The notes under the pieces: generated by a model | Told to the model about the DNA's origin: nothing | Database searches by the model: none | Seen by the model: only the letters and a program-made list of their open reading frames with translations | Part shown: piece after piece, positions 9,049 through 19,000 of the stretch | Position numbering within the stretch: position 1 is the stretch's first letter | Layout: each line of letters starts with the position of its first letter | Assembly (NCBI GenBank): GCA_018266795.1 | Contig: JAFDZV010000008.1 | Coordinates: 1-64,000, forward strand | Length of the DNA: 64,000 nt | From: Bacteroidota bacterium | GTDB lineage: Bacteria; Bacteroidota; Ignavibacteria; OLB7 | Reading direction: 5' to 3' | Made by a program: the position numbers and the translations under genes

Positions 9049-10224
9049 GTGCAGATCGACCCCACGTCCACGAAGCTCTTCACGCCGCTCACGTTCACGG
9101 CTGGGCACACGGCCGTTCGCAACCGCCTGGTGCTTGCGCCGATGACAACGTATTCCTCCAACAACGACGGAACGATCACTCCGGAGGAGATCGAATTCCT
9201 TCGCCGGCGCGCGCACGGCGTGGGCATGGCAATCACGGCGGCCTGCCGTGTGATCGACCACGGACATGCGTTCGACGGGCAGTGGAGTTGTGCGAGCGAC
9301 GAGATGATTCCCAGCCTCGCAAGCGCAGCGCGCGCCATTCACGAGGGGCATGCCCTGGCGATCCTGCAGATCCACCACGGCGGCAGGCTTTGCCCGGCCT
9401 CCATTCTGGGCCACGCTCCGCTGGCACCGAGCGAGGTTCCCGCGCGACGCCCCGGCGCGGATGTGCCCCGGCCGATGACGGAGGAGGAGATCGAAGAGAC
9501 GATCAAGGCGTTCGGCGCAGCGGCACGGCGCGCAATCGTGGCCGGATACGACGGCGTGGAGATTCACGGCGCCAACGGCTACCTGCTGCAGCAGTTCTTC
9601 TCCCCCCACGCGAACCGCCGCTCGGACCAATGGGGAGGCTCGCTGGAGAATCGCGCCGCCTTCCCGATTGCCGTTCTCGAGGAAGTGCAGAACGTGGTGC
9701 GCCGCAATGCCTACCGCCCCTTCGCGATCGGCTACCGCCTGTCGCCGGAGGAGACGGAGGATCCCGGGATCACGCTCGCCGACACTCTCCAACTGGTTGA
9801 GGGACTCGTTGCCTGCCGGCCGGACTGGCTGCATGTTTCAACCAACGATTACTTCGCCGGCAGCCTGCGCGACGATGCCGATCGCCGCCCGCGCGCGCAG
9901 GTCATTGCGGAGTGCGTACGCAGGCGCACCTCCGTGATCGGCGTCGGCTCCATTCTTTCACCTGCCGCCGCCGAGGCCGTGCTTGCCGACGGGCCGGATC
10001 TGGTGGCGATGGGCCGTGCGCTTGTGATGGAGCCGGAGTGGACCCGGAAGGTGACGGCGGGGAACGAACCGCTCAGAACCTGCCTGCCGATGGAAGGCGG
10101 AGACATGCTCCTTTCCATTCCGCCGCGGATGTACAGGAAGATGCTCGGCCGCCCCGGCTGGCTGCCGCTCTGCAGTCAGGAGCCGTATGGCGCATCGGTT
10201 CAGAGCATTCCGATTGTTGCGTAG
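9049..10224 (+). CDS. NADH:flavin oxidoreductase, Old Yellow Enzyme family
   Basis: A 391-residue FMN-dependent TIM-barrel oxidoreductase. Visible motifs: NRLVLAPMTTYSSNNDGTIT near the N-terminus, LQIHHGGRLC (FMN/phenolic ligand region), GVEIHGANGYLLQQFFSPHA with NRRSDQWGGSLENR, and near the C-terminus VIGVGSILSP and DLVAMGRALV binding the FMN phosphate. The N-terminal T-x-Y-S-x-N-D-G pattern resembles the YqiG-type subgroup. Such enzymes reduce activated C=C bonds; the natural substrate is unknown. The start is a GTG without a strong ribosome-binding site; GATATTTG at 8962-8969 is a near match to the -7 element. Transcribed divergently from uppP. Confidence 0.93.
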   Translation: MQIDPTSTKLFTPLTFTAGHTAVRNRLVLAPMTTYSSNNDGTITPEEIEFLRRRAHGVGMAITAACRVIDHGHAFDGQWSCASDEMIPSLASAARAIHEGHALAILQIHHGGRLCPASILGHAPLAPSEVPARRPGADVPRPMTEEEIEETIKAFGAAARRAIVAGYDGVEIHGANGYLLQQFFSPHANRRSDQWGGSLENRAAFPIAVLEEVQNVVRRNAYRPFAIGYRLSPEETEDPGITLADTLQLVEGLVACRPDWLHVSTNDYFAGSLRDDADRRPRAQVIAECVRRRTSVIGVGSILSPAAAEAVLADGPDLVAMGRALVMEPEWTRKVTAGNEPLRTCLPMEGGDMLLSIPPRMYRKMLGRPGWLPLCSQEPYGASVQSIPIVA

Positions 10225-10249
10225 AACGAAACCGGGGAAGAAGTGATGA

Positions 10250-10284
10250 GTTATGAGTGATGTCATACCCCCATCACTCATAAC
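10250..10284. repeat. Hairpin repeat built from TTATGAGTGATG units
   Basis: Perfect 13-base inverted repeat GTTATGAGTGATG / CATCACTCATAAC around a 9-base loop, with an additional GTGATGAG just upstream and CATCACT and CCATAACC elements downstream. Composition is much more AT-rich than the surroundings. It lies between the oxidoreductase stop and the LCP-protein promoter. It lacks a T-run, so it is not a typical terminator. It resembles the short tandemly repeated hairpins found in intergenic DNA of many bacteria. Confidence 0.6.
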
Positions 10285-10378
10285 GCATTCAGCCATAACC
10301 TTTCCCGGCTCCCATCACTGCATCTCTCGCCCGAACTACCCGACATTATCAGGGGATAATCTCTGGATCATTATTCCA

Positions 10379-10386
10379 TATATTTG
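10379..10386 (+). promoter_or_regulatory. Bacteroidota-type -7 element TATATTTG
   Basis: TATATTTG matches TAnnTTTG and lies 25 bases before the ATG at 10412, predicting a leader of about 20 bases. No clear -33 element. Confidence 0.5.
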
Positions 10387-10411
10387 CCGCCTACGACTTT
10401 TTTGAATCCTC

Positions 10412-12067
10412 ATGAACACACAGGAATCGACTGAGACCGAGAAGCCACGCCGCAAACGGAGGTGGCTCTGGTATCTGGGATTCGGCGTACTCGGACTGAT
10501 GGTATGGCAGGTAGTCTCCTGGCTTACACCGGTCCCCACGCCGCTTGCCACGGCCGCTGCCGTCACCGACAAGGCGTACGAGGTGGTGTTCGACGAATCG
10601 ATCAAGAAGCGCGCCGCCGAACTCCCCCCCGAGGTGAACATTCTGCTGGTTGGCCTGGACAACAGGCTGGCCTCGCACGACAACCATGCCGATGCAATTC
10701 ATCTGATCACCATCCGCACGAAGGACTCCATCGGAGCCGTGATCACCTCCGTGCCGCGCGGGACGGAGGCTCCGGGCTACGGCATCGAGGACGACCTCGC
10801 GTTCATGGCGAACGTTCGCGCGCTCAGAGGACGCAACACCTTCATCAAGGCGATCTCCAAGCTTACCGGCAAGAAGATCAATTACTACGTGGAGGTGTCG
10901 TTCAGCCAGGTGATGGGCGTGCTGGAACTGCTGGGCTACAAGGACCCGGCAACGGCGTTGCAGTTCCTGCGGCATCGCAAGTCGTATCCGCTTGGCGACG
11001 TGCAACGCAGCTACAATCAGGGAAAGTTCATCCGCACGCAGTTGATTCGCCGCGCCGATCTTCTTACCGGAGCCAAGGGCGACCTGATGCTCCGCATGGG
11101 TCTCGGCATGGTTGATACGGACATCGACTTCAACACCGCACAGGCACTGGTGTACGTGTTGAAGAACGGCAACGCGCTGGACTCCGCACACATCACGCAG
11201 ACGATGCGTCCGCGCATCAACCTGGAACGGGTGGACGGCGTGGAGATCCCGGAGCCCGATCAGATGGCCGCTGTGGTCAACAATCTTGTGCGCCGCACCG
11301 GCGAGCAGATCGACGACCTTGGCCGCTACAATCCCTACCCGCGTCTGAACGAGATCCTGCATCACGCCGAGGCACAGCAGAAGAACGATCGCGCCGTGCT
11401 CGCCATCATGGAGCCGGTATACGAACAGAAGGCATGGCTTCAGGTGCAGGAGCGCCCGCAGCGGCAGGAGCTTCGCAACCGCGTGGAGCATCTGATGGTG
11501 AACGCCTACAACGGTACGAAGAAGCCGGACAAGGCGGCGGAGGTGAAGAAGTACTTGGATGAGGAACGCCAGGCCTTCCACGATGTGGAGAGGGAGACGC
11601 GGCAGTTTGCCTATGGACGGAGAAACGTGCCGCCGCATCATGCCAAGGCGCAGCCGCTCGATTCGGTTGCTGCGGCGCGCGCGCGGCAGGATGACATCCA
11701 CCAGAAGCAGACGCACGTTGAACCGCAGGAGCCGTCGACCACGCAGGTTGGAGACGATGCGGGAAACGGGGAGGGAGCACAGGGGAACAATGGCCAGGCG
11801 GTGCATGACGTAACAAGCCCGCAGCAGGAGGGAGGGAAGCACGTGGAGCCGAAGGCGCAGGACTCCAAGACGTCCGAGCCGAAGGCCGCGGAACCGAAGG
11901 CATCCGAGCCGAAGGTGCAGGATGTGAAGTCGGCCGATGGTGCCCAGGCCAAACCGAAGACATCGGCGAAGCAGCAAGCCCCGGCCAAACTGCAGACGCC
12001 GGCAAAGCAGCAGAAGCCGAAGGGGGACGAGCTTCGCGTGTACGATGTGAAGCACAAGGACGGCTGA
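10412..12067 (+). CDS. LytR-CpsA-Psr (LCP) domain protein with long charged C-terminal tail
   Basis: A 551-residue protein: short basic cytoplasmic N-terminus (KPRRKRR), one membrane segment (about residues 18-40), then an LCP domain (about 73-260) with VNILLVGLDNR, ADAIHLITIRTK and ITSVPRGT, matching the G-x-D-x-R, D-x-I and S-x-P-R motifs that bind polyprenyl-phosphate glycans. Family members attach glycopolymers to peptidoglycan or other acceptors. Residues about 405-551 form a low-complexity Lys/Glu/Pro/Gln/Ala tail with repeats such as EPKAAEPKASEPKVQ, probably disordered. Hexapeptide-like stretches between suggest a flexible periplasmic spacer. Own promoter and terminator, so monocistronic. 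The acceptor in this organism is unknown. Confidence 0.85.
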   Translation: MNTQESTETEKPRRKRRWLWYLGFGVLGLMVWQVVSWLTPVPTPLATAAAVTDKAYEVVFDESIKKRAAELPPEVNILLVGLDNRLASHDNHADAIHLITIRTKDSIGAVITSVPRGTEAPGYGIEDDLAFMANVRALRGRNTFIKAISKLTGKKINYYVEVSFSQVMGVLELLGYKDPATALQFLRHRKSYPLGDVQRSYNQGKFIRTQLIRRADLLTGAKGDLMLRMGLGMVDTDIDFNTAQALVYVLKNGNALDSAHITQTMRPRINLERVDGVEIPEPDQMAAVVNNLVRRTGEQIDDLGRYNPYPRLNEILHHAEAQQKNDRAVLAIMEPVYEQKAWLQVQERPQRQELRNRVEHLMVNAYNGTKKPDKAAEVKKYLDEERQAFHDVERETRQFAYGRRNVPPHHAKAQPLDSVAAARARQDDIHQKQTHVEPQEPSTTQVGDDAGNGEGAQGNNGQAVHDVTSPQQEGGKHVEPKAQDSKTSEPKAAEPKASEPKVQDVKSADGAQAKPKTSAKQQAPAKLQTPAKQQKPKGDELRVYDVKHKDG

Positions 12068-12129
12068 GGCATCGGCGCACACGGATGTGCGCCGCGCAGG
12101 TAATCACGCGAAGACGATATCACCGTTCA

Positions 12130-12163
12130 ACGGGCCGCCGGGCAGACCGGGCGGCCCGTTTTC
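12130..12163 (+). terminator. Intrinsic terminator after the LCP gene
   Basis: GC-rich inverted repeat ACGGGCCGCC / GGCGGCCCGT with a short loop, followed by TTTT and TTC. It lies 63 bases after the LCP stop codon. Confidence 0.85.
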
Positions 12164-12173
12164 ATTCGAAGAG

Positions 12174-12236
12174 TTGGAGTTCCCGGCCTTCGGTGCTGCA
12201 AGGCCTGCAGGCTATGAAGCGCATTCCGGTGCCGAC
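12174..12236 (-). repeat. Short dispersed repeat, family 2, copy b
   Basis: Read on the minus strand this matches the other copies over about 60 bases (shared core ATGCGCTTC...AGCCTGCAGG, then CCTTGCAGC, ending near GGGAACTCC). The rest of the 343-base gap between the LCP gene and the next gene holds only the terminator at 12130 and the promoter at 12306. Confidence 0.7.
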
Positions 12237-12305
12237 CGGTGCCGTTATTCTCACAACCGTGCACAAATTCCATGAAACCATGAGTCCGCATTACCGTCCA
12301 TGCGC

Positions 12306-12313
12306 TAACTTTG
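12306..12313 (+). promoter_or_regulatory. Bacteroidota-type -7 element TAACTTTG
   Basis: TAACTTTG matches TAnnTTTG, 98 bases before the ATG at 12411, predicting a leader of roughly 90 bases. No good -33 element. Confidence 0.4.
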
Positions 12314-12410
12314 GCGAGCCCTCACTCCCCGCGAACATCATTCGTACTGCACGTGCACGTGTAGTGCCCCCCCCGGGCCGCAGCTTCAACAACATTCACG
12401 GACAGACATT

Positions 12411-13265
12411 ATGAGAAGGCTTCTCGCGACGATTCTATTTCTCGTGTCGGCGTCGTACGCATTGGCCGATCCTCCCGGTGAGGACGTACAGCGACCCCAT
12501 TTCGAAAGCCCGGGCATGTGGTATCTGCAGTTCGATCTCGGAGTCAACATCTCCTTCCTGAACGGCAATCCCGCGTTCCGCCAGTTGACTGCCAGCGAAA
12601 ACCCGACGGACCTCTTCAACTCGGCGAGCGGCCTTGGCCCGCTGTTCGGCGTCACCGTGGGCTACGCATTCTCCGATCGCTTCGCTCTCAGCCTGGGCCT
12701 GGATTTCGACTCCCGCTACGTAAGCCGCTCGGCCGATGTGGTGGACCCATGCCCGATGATCAATGCGGTTACCGGCGACACAACGCTCGGCACCACCACC
12801 GAGCGGAAAAGCTACGACGTGCTTGCAAGCTATGTCTCGCTGCCGCTGATGGCGAACTTCCGCTTCGGCAAGGCGTTCGTATTTCTGGGCCCCACCTTCT
12901 CGATACCGATACGCCATCGCGTCACCGAAACCGATCGCATTCTGGACAGTGCCTCGGCATGCTATCTCCTGTTCGGAACTCCGGACAGCACGAAGGAACT
13001 GGATGGCGCGCTGGACAACAACGCCAATCTCGCCAGCCGCGTCTCGCTCAAGCTTGGCGCCGGATACACGTTCGAGCTCACGAAGAAGATCAGCCTGGTG
13101 CCGCAGATCGCGTACGACATCGGGTTCTCCGATCTGCTGAAGGCCAACGAGCAGGATGTCTTCCACTCGAAAGCCACGGGCACGGCCTTCAACGGCGATA
13201 TCATCAATGGGGCGATGCGGCTCAGCGCATTGCAGTTGTCGCTCGGTCTTCGCATCAACCTATAG
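12411..13265 (+). CDS. Outer-membrane beta-barrel protein
   Basis: A 284-residue protein with a cleavable signal peptide (LLATILFLVSASYALADP) and alternating hydrophobic/polar strands ending in the C-terminal LQLSLGLRINL, typical of PorT/OmpW-like 8-10-strand barrels. Strand-like segments include WYLQFDLGVNISF, GPLFGVTVGYAFSDRFALSL, YVSLPLMANFRFG and RVSLKLGAGYTFELTKKISL. No enzymatic motif; role could be structural, adhesion or small-molecule passage. It is 21 bases upstream of the PD40-OmpA gene on the same strand and is almost certainly co-transcribed with it, suggesting a joint envelope function. Confidence 0.8.
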   Translation: MRRLLATILFLVSASYALADPPGEDVQRPHFESPGMWYLQFDLGVNISFLNGNPAFRQLTASENPTDLFNSASGLGPLFGVTVGYAFSDRFALSLGLDFDSRYVSRSADVVDPCPMINAVTGDTTLGTTTERKSYDVLASYVSLPLMANFRFGKAFVFLGPTFSIPIRHRVTETDRILDSASACYLLFGTPDSTKELDGALDNNANLASRVSLKLGAGYTFELTKKISLVPQIAYDIGFSDLLKANEQDVFHSKATGTAFNGDIINGAMRLSALQLSLGLRINL

Positions 13266-13286
13266 CCCATCAGGAGCAGAACGAAC

Positions 13287-14804
13287 ATGAGACGCATACT
13301 CTATCTCGCTACGATACTTGCGTGCGCTGTGGGCCTCACTCCTGCACTGCATGCGCAGACTCCCCCGGTGCCGAATCGTCCGGACGTATCGGCAACATCG
13401 ATGTCGATCAACTCCTCGGGAGACGATGACTTCGCCCCCTCCGCGCTGCGCGGCGGGGAGATCCTGGTGTTCACCTCCTCACGCTCCGGCTCGCAGCGGC
13501 TGTGGCGTACGGTTCGCTCAACGGGGGGCTGGAGCGCACCGATGAGCGAGGGGGACGCGCTGAACCATGCCGAGCAGCTCGGAGCCGCCACGCTTACGCC
13601 GGACGGCACGCAGATGATCTTCGCGGCCTATGAATGGGACGGCGACGATGCCGATCACGCGCAGGGTCGCACCGATCTCTACTCCGCCGAACTCGTTGGC
13701 GGCGTGTGGAGCAACATCAAGAACCTCGGCCCCGATGTGAACAGCAGTTCGTGGGAGTCGCAGCCGTCGCTGAGCACGGACGGGCATCTGCTCTTCTTTG
13801 CGAGCGACCGGCCGGGGGGCTCCGGCGGCACGGACATCTACGTCTCGCAGCGCACGGCCTCCGGATGGTCGCGCCCAACCAACGTAGGGCAGCCGGTGAA
13901 CACCCCGATGGATGAGATGAGCCCGAGCATCGCGCCGGACGGCAAGTCGCTCTTCTTCTCCAGCAACGGCCACGGCGGTGCCGGCGGGTTCGATCTCTTC
14001 GTGGTCACCGGCGGCAACGAGCGCGGCACCAACTGGGGCTCGCTCACGAACATGGGAACGCCGATCAATTCCGCATCGAACGAGTACTACTTCATCTCGC
14101 TTGCCAATGCGAAGAACGGGTACTTTACCAGCGACCGCGCCGGCGATCTGGATATCTACGTCGCCTATCCCAACCCGTTCCCGCCCGATGCAATGGTCTC
14201 CGTCTCCGGTGTGGTTACCGATGCCACAACCAAGAAGCCGGTTGCCGCGAAGATCATCGTCACCGATCTGAACTCCGGCGAGGTGGTGGCGACCTACAAC
14301 ACCGACGATCGCACGGGCGACTACTACGTGCTCCTGGCTCGCGGCCATCGCTACTCGATCACCGCAAGCGCGCCGGACTACATCTTCTATTCGGACGAAT
14401 ACTCCGTGCCGCCGAACGCCGAGGGACGCGACGTGAAGAAGAACATCGACCTGTACCGCGCCGGCAACGGCACCGTGCGCCTGCTTGTCTACTTCGACTA
14501 CAACAAGTCCGACCTCAGACCGGAGTCCAAGCCGGAGCTGAACCGCGTGGTGGAGTTCTTCAAGTCGCATCAGGAAATCAAGGCGGAGATTGCGGGCCAC
14601 ACGGACTCGCTCGGCTCCAGCCAGTACAACAAGACCCTCTCGCAGAACAGAGCCGACGCCGTGCGGCAGTATCTGATAGAACAGGGTGTTGACGGAAAGC
14701 GCCTCGTGGCGATCGGCTATGGCGAGGATGCACCGATCGACGACAACGGTACCGATGAAGGACGCGCGCGCAACCGCCGCGTGGAGATGCGCGTGAAGGA
14801 ATAG
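13287..14804 (+). CDS. PD40 beta-propeller / OmpA-like peptidoglycan-binding protein
   Basis: A 505-residue exported protein (signal peptide ending PALHAQ). Residues about 45-290 carry PD40 (WD40-like) propeller repeats: FAPSALRGGEILVFTSSRSG, QPSLSTDGHLLFFASDRPGG, SPSIAPDGKSLFFSSNGHGG. Residues about 300-385 are a carboxypeptidase-regulatory-like beta-sandwich (VSGVVTDATTKKPVAAKIIV). Residues about 395-505 are an OmpA C-domain (LVYFDYNKSDLRPESKPELN, IAGHTDSLGSSQYNKTLSQN, RARNRRVEM) that binds peptidoglycan. This PD40-CarbReg-OmpA order is known from PorE of the type IX secretion system; whether this is PorE itself is not certain, since several paralogues usually exist. Co-transcribed with the barrel gene upstream and followed by a terminator. 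Confidence 0.9.
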   Translation: MRRILYLATILACAVGLTPALHAQTPPVPNRPDVSATSMSINSSGDDDFAPSALRGGEILVFTSSRSGSQRLWRTVRSTGGWSAPMSEGDALNHAEQLGAATLTPDGTQMIFAAYEWDGDDADHAQGRTDLYSAELVGGVWSNIKNLGPDVNSSSWESQPSLSTDGHLLFFASDRPGGSGGTDIYVSQRTASGWSRPTNVGQPVNTPMDEMSPSIAPDGKSLFFSSNGHGGAGGFDLFVVTGGNERGTNWGSLTNMGTPINSASNEYYFISLANAKNGYFTSDRAGDLDIYVAYPNPFPPDAMVSVSGVVTDATTKKPVAAKIIVTDLNSGEVVATYNTDDRTGDYYVLLARGHRYSITASAPDYIFYSDEYSVPPNAEGRDVKKNIDLYRAGNGTVRLLVYFDYNKSDLRPESKPELNRVVEFFKSHQEIKAEIAGHTDSLGSSQYNKTLSQNRADAVRQYLIEQGVDGKRLVAIGYGEDAPIDDNGTDEGRARNRRVEMRVKE

Positions 14805-14845
14805 CACAGGCCGGTGCCGGCACGGACAGCCTTCGAAATCAGGAA

Positions 14846-14885
14846 CGCCCTCGCATCCCGGCATCGACACCGGCTGCGAGGGCGT
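14846..14885 (+). terminator. Terminator after the PD40-OmpA gene
   Basis: Inverted repeat CGCCCTCGCA / TGCGAGGGCG with an inner CCGG...CCGG pairing, 41 bases past the stop codon, followed by TACTGTTTCT. Confidence 0.65.
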
Positions 14886-14914
14886 ACTGTTTCTGCCGGC
14901 GATGCAGAGCCCCC

Positions 14915-15012
14915 AGGAGTTCCCGACACAACCAGGATGTTGTTCCGGTTTGCTCAATTGTTCCAGCTCCTGGCCAGGAACTCTCAGCGAGCCGAAGGCG
15001 AGCGTCCCAGGG
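14915..15012 (-). repeat. Dispersed intergenic repeat, family 1, copy C
   Basis: Read on the minus strand: ACGCTCGCCTTCGGCTCGC, then GAGTTCCTGGCCAGGAGCTGG, then AACAACATCCTG and GGGAACTCC. The same blocks in the same order occur at 32808-32947 and 58409-58546. This copy lacks the leftmost 40 bases of the other two. Confidence 0.7.
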
Positions 15013-15072
15013 GCCACGCCCCATGCAGTGAACGGCCGCCGATGGTGTTCCAGGCCGTTTTGTTAGGAGCCT

Positions 15073-15918
15073 TCAGTGCACGATCTCCTGGCCGCAATGC
15101 GGGCAGGAGGGTGGCTTTCGTTTTGCATGCAACTCCTCGACGAAGGCAGCGGCAATCACCCCGGAAGGAAGCGCCACCAACCCGATGCTGAGAAGTGCAA
15201 TGATGGACGAGCAGACCTTGCCGACGGGCGTTACGGGATAAATGTCGCCGTACCCAACGGTGGTAAGCGTTGCAACGCCCCACCAGAGCGCCGCCGGGAT
15301 GCTGGGGAATGCCTTGGGCTGCGCATCGTGCTCGAGGAAGTACATCAACGATGAGGAGAGCAGGAGCATGAGGAGGATCACGAAGAGCGACACCATGATG
15401 TCGTCGCGTTTGGCATGCCACACCTTGACGAAGAGCGACAGCGATTCCGAGTAGCGGCCAAGCTTCAGCACGCGCAGCAACCGCATCAGCCGCAGGCCGC
15501 GAATGAATCGCAGGTCGAAGGCCCCGAACCCATGCATGAAGAAGGGAACGATGGCGAGCAGATCCACGAGCGCAAAGAATGTGAAGGCGTAGCGGATACG
15601 TCCGTACAGCGGATGCCAGTACTTCTCGTTCTCAACCGTCGCCCATAACCGCGCGAGATATTCGGCGCTGAATATCACCACGGATACAACCTCGAACCAG
15701 TAGAACAGTCCATGGAGCACCGCATCGATCTCCTGCACCGTTTCGAGAACGATGGCAATCACGTTCAGCGCGATCAGCGCCGCTTCGAGACAGTGGAGCA
15801 AGTGCACCGTGGGCGTATGCACATCGTGACTCAACAAGAGATTGTATACCCAGAGGCGTATCCGGTGATAAAGGGATCGCGGAGCCTGATCGGATGGGAT
15901 GGTGTCGGCAGCAGACAT
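15073..15918 (-). CDS. Voltage-gated-type potassium channel subunit with C-terminal CxxC tail
   Basis: A 281-residue, six-helix ion channel. The start at 15918 has GGAGG 7 bases upstream. The voltage-sensor-like S4 is arginine-rich (residues 137-154, LRFIRGLRLMRLLRVLKL), preceded by acidic residues in S2/S3 (FSAEYLARL, ALVDLLAI). The pore loop carries the K+ selectivity filter TVGYGD (220-225) followed by the S6 helix. The protein ends with CPHCGQEIVH, a half zinc-ribbon; two Cys and a terminal His could bind metal or form disulfides between subunits in the tetramer. No regulatory RCK domain. Monocistronic, facing the PD40-OmpA gene tail to tail. Confidence 0.93.
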   Translation of the reverse strand: MSAADTIPSDQAPRSLYHRIRLWVYNLLLSHDVHTPTVHLLHCLEAALIALNVIAIVLETVQEIDAVLHGLFYWFEVVSVVIFSAEYLARLWATVENEKYWHPLYGRIRYAFTFFALVDLLAIVPFFMHGFGAFDLRFIRGLRLMRLLRVLKLGRYSESLSLFVKVWHAKRDDIMVSLFVILLMLLLSSSLMYFLEHDAQPKAFPSIPAALWWGVATLTTVGYGDIYPVTPVGKVCSSIIALLSIGLVALPSGVIAAAFVEELHAKRKPPSCPHCGQEIVH

Positions 15919-16016
15919 GGTGTATCCTCCATCGAAACGGGAATGGAAGTATAGAGGCAACAGCCGCAACAATCGAATGGTAATGGACTTGCGGCGATCC
16001 TTCTAAAGTTATTCTT

Positions 16017-16024
16017 TATCTTTA
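16017..16024 (+). promoter_or_regulatory. Probable -7 element TATCTTTA
   Basis: One mismatch from TAnnTTTG; TTG at 15989-15991 sits about 26 bases upstream. It would drive the TPR gene starting at 16100 with a leader of about 70 bases. Confidence 0.3.
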
Positions 16025-16099
16025 TTGCGTCATATAGATTCAACGCCTCCGCATGCATCCTCGGATGCAGAGCATCCCGGAGGGTGGCATACCACGCTC

Positions 16100-19000
16100 A
16101 TGGATTCGGTTATCGTGAAGCTTCTCGCGACGATTTCCCTGGTTCTGGCACTCCTGCCGGCTCCGCTGGCGGCGCAGCCGCGTGTAAACGCAAGCCGTCC
16201 GCTGATGCTGGCAGTGCGTGCCGCAGAGCTGCACGAATCCAACGGCGATTGGGGAGCGGCGCTGGCCGAGTTGGAGCCGGCGATCGATTCCGCCGCCTCC
16301 GGAGAGCCGATGGCGGACGCACTCTACCTGCAGGCCCGCGCCAACTTCGCCATCCGTCGCTACGAGCCCACGCGCGCAGCAAGCCGCCGTTTTCTTGCCG
16401 ACTACAACACCGAGGATATCTACTCCAGCACCATCCGCTATATCAACGGCGTAGCCGCGTATCAGACGGGGGACACGGCGGAGGCACTCCGTTCGTTCCG
16501 TCCCATTCTCCGGTACCATGCGGCGAAACAATGGATTGCCCGGATTCACGCGGACCACGGCAGGCTGGACTCCGCATTTCACTACGCGAGCCAGGTGGTG
16601 CATGATCCGGACGAGGGAACGTTGACCTCCGGACCGCTCCGTGTGCCGAACGGTCTTCCCAACGTGGCGGAGTCCGTCTATCTGCTCGGCTGGATCTACG
16701 AAGGGCGCGACCAGCTGGACTCCGCCGCCGCGCAATATCAGGCGGTGCTGAGCTCGCCGGCATCCACTCCGGATCTGGTCCTCGATGCGCGCCTGCGGCT
16801 TGGGGTGATCGACGCGCGCCGGGGCAACTACGAGGGATCGCTCCGGCTTCTCACATCCCTCACGCCACGCAGCGACCGGCAACAGGAGGAACAGACGTTC
16901 TATCTCGCGGAGGTGAGCTCCGCCCTCTCGCGAGACGACGAGGCGCTGCGCTACTACACGGAGTACGTCCGCGACTATCCGGGGAGCCCGCGCATCCGCC
17001 AGGCCCGCTACGGCATCGGCTGGTCGCAGCTTCAAACGAAGCGTTACCCGGAGGCTATCGCCACGTTTCGCGGCCTGGAGAACGGCATCGACTCCATTGC
17101 GGCCGCATCGGCCTATCAGATCGGAGCGATCCAGATCACGAGCGGCGATACGACTGGAGCCATCGCCACGTTCGAGAAGATGCTTGCGCGACTTCCCTAC
17201 GAGTCGTTCAGCGACAACGCCTACTACGAGCTGGGGAGCGCGTTCTACCGCCGCCGGAGCTACGACTCCGCACGGCACTACCTGCTGATCGCGGCGCGGC
17301 AGTTCCCGGAGAGCGAGCTTCGCCCTGACTCCTACTATCTGCTCGGCGAATCGTACTCCGCCCTCGGGGACGCAACGAATGCACAGAACGCGTTCGCACG
17401 TTCGCGCAGCACAGGCGCGGCAAGCCCGCTCGCCGAACGAGCGCTCTATCGCGAAGGGGTGATGCTGTACAAGGTGGGCCGCTTCGCGAGCGCCATCGAC
17501 CGCTTCCGTGCCTATGTCTCGGGATATCCGAAGGGGACGGACTTCGCCGACGCAACGTTCTGGCTTGGTGAGGCGCTGTATCAGAACAGGACCTACGACG
17601 AGGCGGAGCGATACTACGGCGTCTATCTGGAGAAGGCCGGCGGCTCCGCGCGCTGGCGCGACCAGGCACTGTACGGTCTGGCATGGTCGCGCTTCCAGCA
17701 GAAGGATTTCAAGGGAGCGGCGCTTGCCTTCGGCGACTTCGTGAAGAACAACAAGGGGAGCGCGCTGGCGGTGGAGGCAACGATTCGCCAGGCGGACTGC
17801 TACCGTCTGATGGGGCAGTTCGACAAGGCGATCGAGACGTACCAATCCATCGGCGGCGTCGCCGGGAAGGGGGCGCGCGACGAGGAGGCCCGGTTCCGGC
17901 TGGCCGATGTCTTCCTGCAGATGGGAGAGATCGATCGGGCTGTGGAGACGTTCCGCACGCTGATCAAGGATTATCCGAACTCTCCCGTTCGTGACGCCTA
18001 TGCCTACAACATCGGCTCCATCTATCACGAGAAGGATATGGACTCGCTGGCGATCCGCGAGCTGAGGCCGTTCGATTCTACGTATCCGAACAGCGCGCTC
18101 CGGCCGCAGGTCACGTTCACGATTGGCGATGCCTACTACAACATGGAGCAGTTCGACAGCGCGCTCGTCTACTACCGGCGCGTGCTGGACGAGTATCCGA
18201 GCAGCATCATCGTCCCGGAGGCATTGGATGCGGTTCGCTTCACACTGAATGCGCTTGGGCGCGAGGGTGAGGCGGTTGCGGTAATCGATTCGTTCCAGGC
18301 GAAGAACCCGAGCCGCATCCCTCCGGACTCGCTGAACTATCGCAAGGCGATGATCGTGCTGGAGAGCGGCAACTTCGCCGATGCGGCCGCACGCTTCGCG
18401 AACCTCCTCTCGGACTTCCCGAACAGCACGCTGGCACCGGATGCGACGTTCGGCATCGGACGGGCGCACGAGTACATGGGCCATCGCGACAGTGCACTTC
18501 TGTTCTACCGGCAGGTTCTGGAAACGTATCCCACGAGCTCCGCGGCGGAGAAGGCATCGATCGAGAGTGCGGGGCTCAGGCTTCGGCAGAGCGAGTGGAG
18601 TCCGGCCGCGGCCGAGTACCGGCACTTCACAGAATCGTTCCCGGCCTCCGAACGGATCGGCGAGGCGCGCTACGGACTGGCGCGAGCGCAGCTGGAGTTG
18701 AAGGATACCGCCGCCGCGGTGGCTCAGTTGAAGATGGTGCTGGATTCCGGCAGCACACACCGGGAGAGCGACAACGATCTCTTCGTGGACAAAAGCCGGA
18801 TTGCCTACGCACGCGTGCTGGGTGCGCGTGGAGCCAACGATCAGGCAATCGATCTGCTTGCGACGGTGGTTGCCCGGCGCATGGACGATGTTGCGGCGGA
18901 GGCTCTTCTGCTGCGCGGGAATCTGCTTCTCGCATCGCGTGATTACTCCGGCGCGCTTGCGGAGCTGCGCCGCCTGACAACCGATTTCAACACGTTCCCG

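Noticed and set aside
10391-12082. Minus-strand open frame of 563 codons opposite the LCP gene
   Set aside because: Leu/Arg/His-rich antisense translation of a gene with clear LCP motifs.
16040-18760. Minus-strand open frame of 906 codons opposite the TPR gene
   Set aside because: Its sequence is Arg/Ala/Val-rich without domains, while the plus-strand frame has a signal peptide and TPRs; typical antisense frame in GC-rich DNA.
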